Below, in pieces: positions 33,135 through 40,591 of a stretch of 64,000 bases of DNA. The stretch's first letter is position 1. Each line of letters begins with the position of its first letter. The DNA is from QANA01 sp963665505 (GTDB taxonomy: Bacteria; Bacillota; Clostridia; Christensenellales; Christensenellaceae): the NCBI GenBank assembly GCA_963665505.1, contig OY762275.1, forward strand, positions 62,001-126,000, given 5' to 3'. The notes under the pieces are model-generated. The model was not told the origin of the DNA. It did not search any database and saw only the letters and a list, made by a program, of their open reading frames with translations. A program made the translations under genes and the position numbers.

Positions 33135-35270
33135 TTAATAATTCAGGATAAGCACGGCCCGGGCATTCTCCGCCCGAATAGGGACGATCCGGTGCGGCGC
33201 ACTGCTTTGCGAAAGCCAGCTTTGCAGGATTGTATTCTGCGTCTTTTCAAAAGAAAGTGCGCCGAATAAGGCAAACGGGATGCTCCGGGCATCCAACCGG
33301 GATACAAGAAGCATCAGGTCCTCTTCGTCTTTTGCCCGCCAGCCGCGGTTCGCATTATAATAGGCACCCGCACCCATGTAGGGCGGGTCCAGGAACAAAA
33401 AATCCGCCGGCTTGAATTGCAACGGATCAATATCCCGGAAATCTTTTGCAACAAACTGTACGTCCATGGACTGGATGCGATTGGTAAAAGAATCCAGTTT
33501 TCTCGCCATGCTGGCGTTGAAATCACGTTTGCCCACCGGAACATTGAATTTCCCGGCCGCATTGAAGCGGGGCATATTGTTGTAGCCATACGCGATCAAA
33601 ACATACAGCAACGCCCAATATTCGATATCCCGTATTGTCTTCGCGTTGAATTTTTGGCGGATGCGCCGGTAAGCGGCACGGTTGATGCCGGCCAGCCCTT
33701 CTTCTCCCGTGACGCCGTACGCATCGTATCCCCGGCAGAGCGTAAGGGAAAGTCCATTTTGCTGTATGACATCCAATATAGCGGAAAAAAATTCTTCTTT
33801 CCGGCAGGCCCGGATAGTCGAAAACAGCCCCATGACCGCCGCATCGGCATCTACACAGACGGTATGCGCCGCCCCGGCGTTAATGCCTACGCTGCATCCG
33901 CCGGCAAATACGTCAAAGAACCGGCCATGACACGCGGGGAAATACGGCAAAATCTGCTCCAGCAGCCGGAATTTCCCCCCCGTGAAATTGATCGGGGAAT
34001 CCACCGGCGGCAGCCCGGATTTCCCTGTTGCACAGACTGCTATGCCCCCGTCGACATGGTTCTTCCATTTTGGGGGTATCGTTTTGTGTGAAAAAGTATC
34101 CGGGAACAAGAGATGCGTCTCTTTGCACACTTCCCTCTTTTTGGGTAAGGGAGGAAACACAACCCGTACCTCCCCTTTTTTTGCAAGTATCGTCAATATC
34201 TCTTTTGTCGTGATCCTGGGCGCAGACCGTTTGCCCCGGGCAACTTGTTTGTCCGGCAAAGAAGCCAGTATGAGTTTTGACCGTACGCTCCCTACCAGCG
34301 ATGCATATGCGGCCGGCGCTTCTTTTCTGCAATACAGGCTTTTCAGATGTGTACGGTCCGGCTTGCCCGCGGTGCCGAATACTTCCGGCTTCTCCCACTT
34401 TGCTATCGTATCCAAAAGATGATACAGGTCGCAATACTGGCGGGAATCCCCGGGCGGGTCAAGATAGACCACATCGGCATAGATAAACGGCGCCAGCATG
34501 TTGGCATCCGTATGGAACACACGGTTCGCGGGGTTGTTCTGTCCGAGGCGCGGCACCCGTAACCTGAACGCCGGCCATGCCGGGGGCGTCTTTTTATACG
34601 TATCATAGTGGAAATAAATATTGGCGGCTTTATCCATCGCATGCAATAAAGAGACCAGAAGCGCCGCTTCTTCCCGCGCGTTTATCTGTCCTTGTGCCCG
34701 CTCCGCGGCGATGGCTTCCCGTACATAGCCGATCTTGCGCGCAGTCTCTTTGCTGCAATATGTGCCGCCAAAATTTTCGGAGACATAGTTCTCCTGGCGG
34801 GGCACACAGGCATTATACGTATCGATCAACCGGGCTATTTTCGAGATATCGGCAGGCAAAGGCAAAAACCATGCCTGCAGAAATACATGGGCCGCTTCCA
34901 AAAGGTCATTGACGATCAGTGCTTTATCGGAAAAAGCGGCGGCCACGCTTCCCATCCCGGCAAAAAGGTCCGCAAAGGTCTGAAACCCCGGGCAACGCGC
35001 TTCGGCTACGCGCCGCAGAAAAGACGCCCATTTTGCCTTGCTTCCATAATAGCGCTGGTCTCCCGGCCCAAAGCTTTCATCTCCCGCTACGCCGGTATTG
35101 TGCACCGCGTCCAATACCCGTATGACTGCCAGCACATCCTGTTCGCTCCACAAATACCGTCCGTGCGCTTTTGCAGGCACAGGAACAGCCCCGCGCCGGA
35201 TCAACGTGTATAGCCGCAAACACCGGATACCCAATTTTTTTGCAAGAGCGGATGTGCCGATATATGCCAT
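33135..35270 (-). CDS. Fused double N6-adenine DNA methyltransferase with N-terminal HTH
   Basis: 711 residues. A MerR-like helix-turn-helix (YIGTSALAKKLGIRCLRLYTLIRRG) comes first. Methylase domain 1 has motif I FADLFAGMGS (about 99-108) and a motif IV that reads DPPG (271-274) where DPPY is expected. Methylase domain 2 has FTGGK and FFDVFAGG (about 429-458) and an intact DPPY (628-631). The plan resembles M.FokI, in which each half methylates one strand of an asymmetric site. Loss of the motif IV aromatic suggests that domain 1 is weakened or inactive. ATG at 35270 follows AAGGGA. No restriction gene is adjacent. It lies beside decayed phage genes and may belong to that element. Confidence 0.85.
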   Translation of the reverse strand: MAYIGTSALAKKLGIRCLRLYTLIRRGAVPVPAKAHGRYLWSEQDVLAVIRVLDAVHNTGVAGDESFGPGDQRYYGSKAKWASFLRRVAEARCPGFQTFADLFAGMGSVAAAFSDKALIVNDLLEAAHVFLQAWFLPLPADISKIARLIDTYNACVPRQENYVSENFGGTYCSKETARKIGYVREAIAAERAQGQINAREEAALLVSLLHAMDKAANIYFHYDTYKKTPPAWPAFRLRVPRLGQNNPANRVFHTDANMLAPFIYADVVYLDPPGDSRQYCDLYHLLDTIAKWEKPEVFGTAGKPDRTHLKSLYCRKEAPAAYASLVGSVRSKLILASLPDKQVARGKRSAPRITTKEILTILAKKGEVRVVFPPLPKKREVCKETHLLFPDTFSHKTIPPKWKNHVDGGIAVCATGKSGLPPVDSPINFTGGKFRLLEQILPYFPACHGRFFDVFAGGCSVGINAGAAHTVCVDADAAVMGLFSTIRACRKEEFFSAILDVIQQNGLSLTLCRGYDAYGVTGEEGLAGINRAAYRRIRQKFNAKTIRDIEYWALLYVLIAYGYNNMPRFNAAGKFNVPVGKRDFNASMARKLDSFTNRIQSMDVQFVAKDFRDIDPLQFKPADFLFLDPPYMGAGAYYNANRGWRAKDEEDLMLLVSRLDARSIPFALFGALSFEKTQNTILQSWLSQSSAPHRIVPIRAENARAVLILNY

Positions 35271-35455
35271 GAGCCTTTCCCTTTCTGTAAATACGGAGGG
35301 GCAGATGCCCGGGTGCGTTTGCAGCGGAGAGATCTTTTGTGAAAAAGCGTGATTTTTGTCGAACAAATGTACATCTTAATATTAACATTCTCTTTTGCCC
35401 GTTTCAATACATCGGCGTGTTTCTCCCCATGGAAACAAAACAAAGAGACAGCCGG

Positions 35456-35902
35456 TCATTCTCCCTTCAGGAAAGAAAGGTCTTCTTCCCGCAAAAAATG
35501 ATCGGGCGGCAAAACGACGATGCCTCCTTCCTTGCCGGTGGGCTGTTTAGGCGTATTTGCCCGTTCCTGTTCCAACAGCAGACGCGCCTTAGCTATCTCC
35601 ACCGCAGATTCTTCCGATCGGGTCCCTATATCGTAAAGATTACGTACCGCGGCCGTCATGTCCTTGAGTACGACCGCCATATCCCGCATCGCCTTGGTAT
35701 CCGCTTTAGCCAATATGACTTCCCTCGGCATTTTGTCTTCCGCTTTCCCGGATATCGCATACCGATGAAACTGATATGGATCGCGCAGTGTACGCGCGAC
35801 CGCGGCCATCATATCTTCCGCTGCGGCCTGCAAGGCCACCAATCTTTTCGCCTCTCCTTTCGCCGATACTTTTTTATTTATTTTTGCCGACTTTTTGCCC
35901 AT
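35456..35902 (-). CDS. Phage-like hypothetical protein, coiled-coil
   Basis: 148 residues, highly charged and alanine-rich, with a Lys-rich start (MGKKSAKINKKVSAKGEAKRL) and a long helical middle containing VLKDMTAAVRNLYDIGTRSEESAVEIAKARLLLEQER. The C-terminal part is acidic. This pattern resembles small terminase-associated or packaging proteins in Firmicute prophages, but I cannot assign it. ATG at 35902 follows GGAGGGACT. It overlaps the upstream Cys-rich gene by 29 bases and continues the same minus-strand phage cluster. No large terminase is next to it, so the module is truncated. Confidence 0.6.
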   Translation of the reverse strand: MGKKSAKINKKVSAKGEAKRLVALQAAAEDMMAAVARTLRDPYQFHRYAISGKAEDKMPREVILAKADTKAMRDMAVVLKDMTAAVRNLYDIGTRSEESAVEIAKARLLLEQERANTPKQPTGKEGGIVVLPPDHFLREEDLSFLKGE

Positions 35903-36122
35903 AGTCCCTCCCGTATTGCCGATCCAGTGTACAGGCAAAAGGGCAACGCAAATAGCTGAAGGTTTCACAAAACCGTATCTGCCAGCGGCGTTTTTCTTCT
36001 TTAGATGCAAAGCGGATCATAAGATTGCTGCATCCTTCCGCGCCTTCGCATGTGACGGATAGTCCCGCTTCCCGCTGATAAAAAGGACAGATAGCCCGCG
36101 CACCGCCCGTATAATTTCCCAT
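35874..36122 (-). CDS. Small cysteine-rich phage-like protein
   Basis: 82 residues with five cysteines spaced as in a metal-binding or disulfide-knotted protein: ICPFYQ, VTCEGAEGCSN, RFCETF, LRCPFAC. Similar small Cys-rich proteins occur between replication and packaging genes of Clostridial prophages. AAGGAG lies nine bases before the ATG at 36122; a GTG two codons earlier is too close to it. It starts seven bases after the stop of the replisome organiser and overlaps the next gene. Function unknown. Confidence 0.6.
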   Translation of the reverse strand: MGNYTGGARAICPFYQREAGLSVTCEGAEGCSNLMIRFASKEEKRRWQIRFCETFSYLRCPFACTLDRQYGRDYGQKVGKNK

Positions 36123-36128
36123 ATACAC

Positions 36129-36829
36129 TTACTCCTTCCCATATTTCAGGATCGGGTCGGGGATCATGGCTTCCAGTTGTTTTTCCGTATACCCGTCTCC
36201 CCCACCCCTGTTTGGAAAAACCGGATACGGTTCATCCTGCCAACGATACCCTTTCAACCATAGGTTCGGTCTTGGAATATACCGCCCGCCTTCCCGCCGC
36301 CAGTTTTCCGAAGATAGTTGCCGTTCCAACCCGGCAACTATCTTTTCCCATACCCCTGCATCCTCTCCCAAACAGAAAAAAACCGCTTTTGTATTTTCCC
36401 TGCATACTTTTTTGGATAAAGTTCCCAGAACTTCTCAAAGGCAGCAAGCCGGTCCCCGGAGGCAAAAGACGTATCCCCGCATCGCCTGTTGCCCCCGGAT
36501 TGGGGCGGCGGCGGATATTTGCTGCGTTTAGCCCGTATGCGCTGGTGTTTCTCCCAGCCCGTCACAGACAGATATTGTCCGCCTTCCGTTTCATAACAGG
36601 CGATCAACCCGACTTCCGCCAGCCGTCCGACGGCTTTTGCAACGACCGTTATGCTGATACCCTTTTTTGTGATAAACAACTTGGATTTTAAAAAATTGGG
36701 GCGGGCGTCGAGACGGCCATAATCATCACAGTTGACCAACAGGCGGAAAAAAACCGTCTCTTCAAAAGCGGTCAGGCGATCTATATCCCCGCTGCTGCAT
36801 AGTTTTTCTTTTAAAATCCTGTCCGGCAT
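36129..36829 (-). pseudogene. Phage replisome organiser (DnaD/O-like), frameshifted
   Basis: Two overlapping frames form one protein. The N-terminal part (36829 down to about 36410) begins MPDRILKEKLCSSGDIDRLT and holds the winged-helix replication-initiator domain, then a linker and FWELYPKK. The C-terminal part, in the next frame, reads EDAGVWEKIVAGLERQLSSE then NWRREGGRYIPRPNLWLKGYRW, the normal end of such proteins. Adding one base to the six-A run opposite 36408-36413 joins them as YPKKVCRENTKAVFF. Such proteins load helicase at a phage origin. The break is a homopolymer indel, either true decay or a sequencing error. Confidence 0.75.
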
Positions 36830-36896
36830 AAATTTTCTCTTTCTTTCCTATACTGTATCTGTGAAATTCATGCGCTCCGTCCTTTGAAACCCGCGA

Positions 36897-37121
36897 TCAA
36901 TTCACAGCATGGTCATGAATATTAAACTTTTCCGTGCAATAATGAAGGACATGTCGGCGGGTAGAATTGCGCCGAGATCGTATATCTCGTCTTTCCTCTT
37001 CGCAGATTTCTTCCGGCTCATATTGTTTGGGGCTCCTTCCCGTTTTGTAGCGACTCCCCGCGGAAAGACAGGCCATACATCCCGTGCATTCTTTCCCTCC
37101 ATAAATGCAAGTCATTGCCAT
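36897..37121 (-). CDS. Small phage-like protein with N-terminal CxxC
   Basis: 74 residues. The start MAMTCIYGGKECTGCMACL matches short Cys-rich proteins at the beginning of early prophage operons in Clostridia, where the two Cys pairs probably bind zinc. The rest is charged and not recognisable. GAGGT lies seven bases before the ATG at 37121, and a promoter with operator-like repeats lies just upstream, divergent from the repressor gene. Another frame overlaps it but lacks these signals. Function unknown. Confidence 0.5.
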   Translation of the reverse strand: MAMTCIYGGKECTGCMACLSAGSRYKTGRSPKQYEPEEICEEERRDIRSRRNSTRRHVLHYCTEKFNIHDHAVN

Positions 37122-37137
37122 AAAAATACCTCTTCTT

Positions 37138-37241
37138 AGTAGTTTTACTTCTTTTTATTAAATAATATCAGATTATTGCAGTAATTTCAAGTAGTTTATC
37201 TAATAAATTTAAAATAATTGTTGCAAAATAGAAGTTATACT
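37138..37241. promoter_or_regulatory. Three operator-like direct repeats in the phage switch region
   Basis: Related 12-mers: AGTAGTTTTACT (37138-37149), AGTAGTTTATCT (37190-37201) and AGAAGTTATACT (37230-37241). They abut or overlap the divergent promoters and are probable binding sites for the adjacent LexA-like repressor. Confidence 0.6.
37162..37190 (-). promoter_or_regulatory. Leftward phage early promoter
   Basis: Minus strand TTGAAA (37185-37190), 17 bases, TATTAT (37162-37167). It would drive the Cys-rich and replisome genes. An operator-like repeat touches its -35 end. Confidence 0.6.
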
Positions 37242-37249
37242 ATTATAAT
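37221..37249 (+). promoter_or_regulatory. Promoter of the phage repressor gene
   Basis: TTGCAA (37221-37226), 17 bases, TATAAT (37244-37249). A repeat lies within the spacer, suggesting autoregulation. The transcript start would be very near the ribosome binding site. Confidence 0.65.
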
Positions 37250-37267
37250 GGGATGGGAGGTGGATCC

Positions 37268-37870
37268 ATGGAACAGTTGCGACGCTTGCGTAAAGAAAAA
37301 GGCCTTACCCAGAAAGATCTTGCCGCGTTACTTTCCGTCAACCAGACGGCCGTAAGCCAATGGGAACGTGGCGTGACTTCCCCCGGACGGGGCACACTGC
37401 TGCGCCTTGCGGAAATACTTGGTGTCTCCCTGGATTACTTGTTGGGCAGAGCCCATACTTCCGCCGTTATCATCAATGTGTATGGGACGGTGCCCGCGGG
37501 TATCCCGATGGAAGCCATAGAAGATATCATTGATACCGAAGAGATCCCTGCTTCCTGGTTGCGGGGCGGAAAAGAGTTCTTCGGGCTGAAAGTGCGGGGA
37601 GACAGTATGTTCCCGAAATACATGGACGGGGATATCATCATCGTCAGAAAACAATCCGATTGTGAAAATGGCGACGACTGCGTCGTCTATGTCAACGGAT
37701 ATGAAGCAACCCTCAAGCGCATTTATCTGTTGCCGGAGGGGGTCATACAGTTGCAACCACTGAACACAAATTACACGCCCGTTTCTTACACGGCGGAAGA
37801 AGCGGCGAAAGAGCCTGTCGTTATCGCGGGTGTGGCCGTGGAAATCAGAAGAAAGGTCGGGCGGAATTAA
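37268..37870 (+). CDS. Phage LexA-like repressor (XRE HTH plus S24 peptidase)
   Basis: 200 residues. N-terminal XRE helix-turn-helix (GLTQKDLAALLSVNQTAVSQWERG, about 12-35). C-terminal S24 self-cleaving domain: a cleavage-type Ala-Gly in VPAGIP (about 77-78), catalytic Ser113 in GDSMFP, and catalytic Lys150 in ATLKRIY. Such repressors keep a prophage silent and are cleaved when RecA is activated. ATG at 37268 follows GGGAGG. It is divergent from the early phage genes, with three operator-like repeats between. All catalytic residues are present, so the repressor may still be functional although the element is not. Confidence 0.9.
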   Translation: MEQLRRLRKEKGLTQKDLAALLSVNQTAVSQWERGVTSPGRGTLLRLAEILGVSLDYLLGRAHTSAVIINVYGTVPAGIPMEAIEDIIDTEEIPASWLRGGKEFFGLKVRGDSMFPKYMDGDIIIVRKQSDCENGDDCVVYVNGYEATLKRIYLLPEGVIQLQPLNTNYTPVSYTAEEAAKEPVVIAGVAVEIRRKVGRN

Positions 37871-37880
37871 CCGCCTTTTT
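37860..37880 (+). terminator. Weak terminator at the end of the repressor gene
   Basis: GGCGG (37860-37864) pairs with CCGCC (37871-37875), followed by TTTTTG. It ends only a few bases before the next start codon. Confidence 0.5.
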
Positions 37881-37885
37881 GTCGC

Positions 37886-39781
37886 ATGAGAATACAGTTA
37901 TGGAAAAGATGGATCTGTTTACTGCTCTTCGTCCTATTATTTACCGGCTGCAGCGCAGCGAACCCTGCCGAAACCACGCAACAGCCGGAGCAGACGGATG
38001 TCCAAACGACCAAAAGCAGAGAGTATTTTACAACGCTGAAAGGGAATAAGAAAGATACTTTCACCATCATGCTCTATGTGAACGGCGGCATTGCCGAAAG
38101 CGAATATGGTTTGGCCACGGCACTTTTAGGCGAGCTGCTGGAAGCCGACCTGGGCGAAAATGTGAACGTCATCCTGGAAATGGGCGGAACCGATGCCTGG
38201 CAGAACGAACACATTGCCTCGGATACCGGCGCACGGCTTCTTTTGGATAGCGAGGGTCTTTTCGTACTCGAAGGCGGCCCGGCTTATACCAATATTTCCA
38301 GCAGCGATAAATTGAAAGAATTCGTCGCGTCGGCACAGGAAGAATTCCCCGCCAGTCGTTATGCGCTGATTTTCTGGGGCTCCCTGCCCATGGATATGGC
38401 TGATATCAAAGCCGCGCTTTCCGGCTCTTGCCTGGATTTCATCGGGTTCGATACCGAAGCCGTCGATTCTGCCGAGACTGCCTATATGCTGCAAGATGCA
38501 GCCGATTACCTCATCGCCCATACGGGCGCCTATGCGGCAATGGGTTGGAATTATGACACACTGCTGTCCGCGCTCTCACAAAACAGTTCTCTTCCTACAT
38601 CGGATATCGCCCAGATCGTCTCGGAGGGCATGTCTTCCAACGAATTTTACTTTTACACCGATTTGCTCCCCGGCGTATATTGTGCTGATCTTACGGAAGT
38701 TTCCTATCTTTTTACTTGTATAAACAGTTTTCTTTCACATGCCCAAAAGCATTTGCTGGCCGGCGATTTCGCACAGATCGCGTTGGCGCGCTGTTCCTGC
38801 GATACGTCGGACCGCGTCGCCGTTACCGACATTGCGTCCGCATTGGCATATGATGAATCGGCGCCTCTTTTGGAAGCATATGATACGATGATCGTCTACG
38901 CTTCTTCCGATACAAGCGGTCTTTCCATCTACTTTCCCACGGACGCACCCGAAGCGGTCGAACAAATGCTATCCTACTATGAAGCACAGGGGATAGCGTA
39001 CGAATCCTTCGTTTCTTCCTATATGAGCATCCTTCTGGGAGGGAAGGCATATGTAAAGAACGAATTTGCGGCCACTTCGCAGGAAATGGCAACAACATAC
39101 CCCTGGTATAATGCTACCCTGGCCGCCGATTATGCGGAACTTTATTACGAAAATTACCGGTATGACAGTTCTGTGATGAAATTGTGGTGGAAAAATGACC
39201 ATTATGCACTTGTATTGTACGAAGGGGACGAAACTACGTTGGCCAATCTTTCCATATACACCTATATCGATACCGGGGAAGATTATGTCCTGCTCAACAA
39301 AATTGCCATAACGGAAAAAGATGCCGACCAGGACGTGATCGCCCCCGCGACGGACGAATGGCTGGCGATCAACGGGCAGACGGTCTCTTATGCCGCCTAC
39401 AGTAAGGAAGACGTCGCCTATTATCTTGTCCCAGCCTATTGGAACGATACGGCGGTCAGTCTCGTCGTCCTGAAAGACAATACGACCCCCGACGGCCGCG
39501 TGGCCGGCGTCATTGTGCAAAAAGGCCCTTATACGGATTTCAGCATCATTTCGTCCGGTGATCTGATCTCTTTCCGGTACGATTTTTACAGTTACGATAA
39601 TCTTCGGATGGGCGAATCTACCTACGGTGTGACGATTGCCGTCGCCGATACGCTGCGCGTATCCACAGAATCCGTGGATGCGGGCGACGTTTTGATTTGC
39701 TGTATCGCAACAGATATTTTCGGTGTCACATACGCAAGCGAATCTGTCAATATCCGCCAGGCCGCTATTATCAATGGATAG
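37886..39781 (+). CDS. Lipoprotein with degenerate clostripain-family (C11) domain
   Basis: 631 residues. A lipoprotein signal ends in TGC (Cys22). Residues about 55-400 follow the layout of C11 cysteine peptidases (TIMLYVNGG, YALIFWG, LDFIGFD). However, the catalytic His block, normally a DHGGG-like motif after the tryptophan, reads WGSLPMDM, and the catalytic Cys block, normally FDACLM, reads FDTEAVD. So it is probably not a peptidase. The C-terminal 220 residues are beta-rich and unrecognised. No good ribosome binding site precedes the ATG and the repressor terminator sits just upstream, so the start and transcription signals are uncertain. A sensor or binding role is possible. Confidence 0.75.
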   Translation: MRIQLWKRWICLLLFVLLFTGCSAANPAETTQQPEQTDVQTTKSREYFTTLKGNKKDTFTIMLYVNGGIAESEYGLATALLGELLEADLGENVNVILEMGGTDAWQNEHIASDTGARLLLDSEGLFVLEGGPAYTNISSSDKLKEFVASAQEEFPASRYALIFWGSLPMDMADIKAALSGSCLDFIGFDTEAVDSAETAYMLQDAADYLIAHTGAYAAMGWNYDTLLSALSQNSSLPTSDIAQIVSEGMSSNEFYFYTDLLPGVYCADLTEVSYLFTCINSFLSHAQKHLLAGDFAQIALARCSCDTSDRVAVTDIASALAYDESAPLLEAYDTMIVYASSDTSGLSIYFPTDAPEAVEQMLSYYEAQGIAYESFVSSYMSILLGGKAYVKNEFAATSQEMATTYPWYNATLAADYAELYYENYRYDSSVMKLWWKNDHYALVLYEGDETTLANLSIYTYIDTGEDYVLLNKIAITEKDADQDVIAPATDEWLAINGQTVSYAAYSKEDVAYYLVPAYWNDTAVSLVVLKDNTTPDGRVAGVIVQKGPYTDFSIISSGDLISFRYDFYSYDNLRMGESTYGVTIAVADTLRVSTESVDAGDVLICCIATDIFGVTYASESVNIRQAAIING

Positions 39782-39784
39782 AAT

Positions 39785-39812
39785 AAAAGACGCGCATATA
39801 TGCGCGTCTTTT
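39785..39812. terminator. Bidirectional terminator
   Basis: Perfect 28-base palindrome with AAAAGACGCGCATA as its left half and T tracts outside. It separates the lipoprotein gene and the convergent acetyltransferase gene. Confidence 0.85.
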
Positions 39813-39847
39813 GCTTTCATTACTTTCACATAAGCCTTAGAGGAATC

Positions 39848-40342
39848 TCAATCATACGCTTTAAGCGGACAGGAGTATAGCATCGTACTATGCCATATAC
39901 CCCGTTTCCTTCCCACATTTTCAAGCGTACCCACATAGGAGAACCCCGCCTTTTTGACCAGTCGCTCGCTTTTTTCATTGGGCACCGTGATGACCGCAAT
40001 GGCCGTATAATATCCGGCGGCACGGAGGCGGGCAAAAAGTTCTTCCAGCAAGATTTTCCCGTATCCCCTGGAACAATAGTCCTTATCCATATAGATGGAC
40101 AGCTCTGCCGTCGGATCATATGCCGCCCTTTTGCGGAATGCGGACGCATAGGCGTATCCCACGACACGTCCCCCTATTTCACAAACGATCCACGGATATT
40201 TTTTCGTATACTCTGCGATACGGTCCGCCATTTCCGCTTGCGTAGGCACCATTGTTTCAAATGTGATGCTCGTATTTTCCACATAATATGCGTAGATCTC
40301 AGAAATCCGTCCCGCATCCGAAGGCACAACATTTCTTAGCAT
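39848..40342 (-). CDS. GNAT acetyltransferase, phosphinothricin-acetyltransferase-like
   Basis: 164 residues. N-terminal RNVVPSDAGRISEIYAYYVENTSITFE and the motif-A region LSIYMDKDYCSRGYGKILLEEL with the acetyl-CoA pyrophosphate loop (CSRGYGK) are typical of the PAT/YncA branch, which acetylates small amines such as phosphinothricin or methionine sulfoximine. ATG at 40342 follows AAGGAG. It has its own promoter. The natural substrate is unknown. Confidence 0.87.
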   Translation of the reverse strand: MLRNVVPSDAGRISEIYAYYVENTSITFETMVPTQAEMADRIAEYTKKYPWIVCEIGGRVVGYAYASAFRKRAAYDPTAELSIYMDKDYCSRGYGKILLEELFARLRAAGYYTAIAVITVPNEKSERLVKKAGFSYVGTLENVGRKRGIWHSTMLYSCPLKAYD

Positions 40343-40380
40343 AGTTTGTATACTCCTTGATAGAAATACTATTATTTTTC

Positions 40381-40409
40381 ATAATAACAAACTTTTTTCC
40401 ACTTGTGAA
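40381..40409 (-). promoter_or_regulatory. Promoter of the acetyltransferase gene
   Basis: Minus strand TTCACA (40404-40409), 17 bases, TATTAT (40381-40386). Confidence 0.55.
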
Positions 40410-40475
40410 GCAAACGGCGCCCGGCCTTTCGGCTTCTTCGGACAAATTTTTATCCTTATTTGCCGGCGTGTCCTA

Positions 40476-40504
40476 TTGTAGAAAAGAACCGTTTCTGCTA
40501 AGAT
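40476..40504 (+). promoter_or_regulatory. Promoter of the oxoamine synthase-SDR operon
   Basis: TTGTAG (40476-40481), 17 bases, TAAGAT (40499-40504) with a TGC extended -10. The leader is about 80 bases. Confidence 0.6.
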
Positions 40505-40591
40505 ACTTATTGTACACGGTATCATTGTTTCTTTTCATCGGAAAATATTTTCAAAAATACGGAATTATGTATAATTTATCGGAGGTAAAAA

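Noticed and set aside
35360..35373. LexA (SOS) box CGAACAAATGTACA upstream of the methylase
   Set aside because: Two mismatches to the Firmicute consensus, poor symmetry, and no canonical lexA in the window. Too weak to claim.
33066..35455. Complete restriction-modification system around the double methylase
   Set aside because: Neighbouring genes are a cyclophilin and phage-like proteins; no nuclease motif or specificity subunit is present.
40548..40575. TTTTCA-16-TATAAT as promoter of the oxoamine synthase gene
   Set aside because: Transcription would start at about the ribosome binding site itself. The upstream TTGTAG-17-TAAGAT with a TGC extension is preferred.
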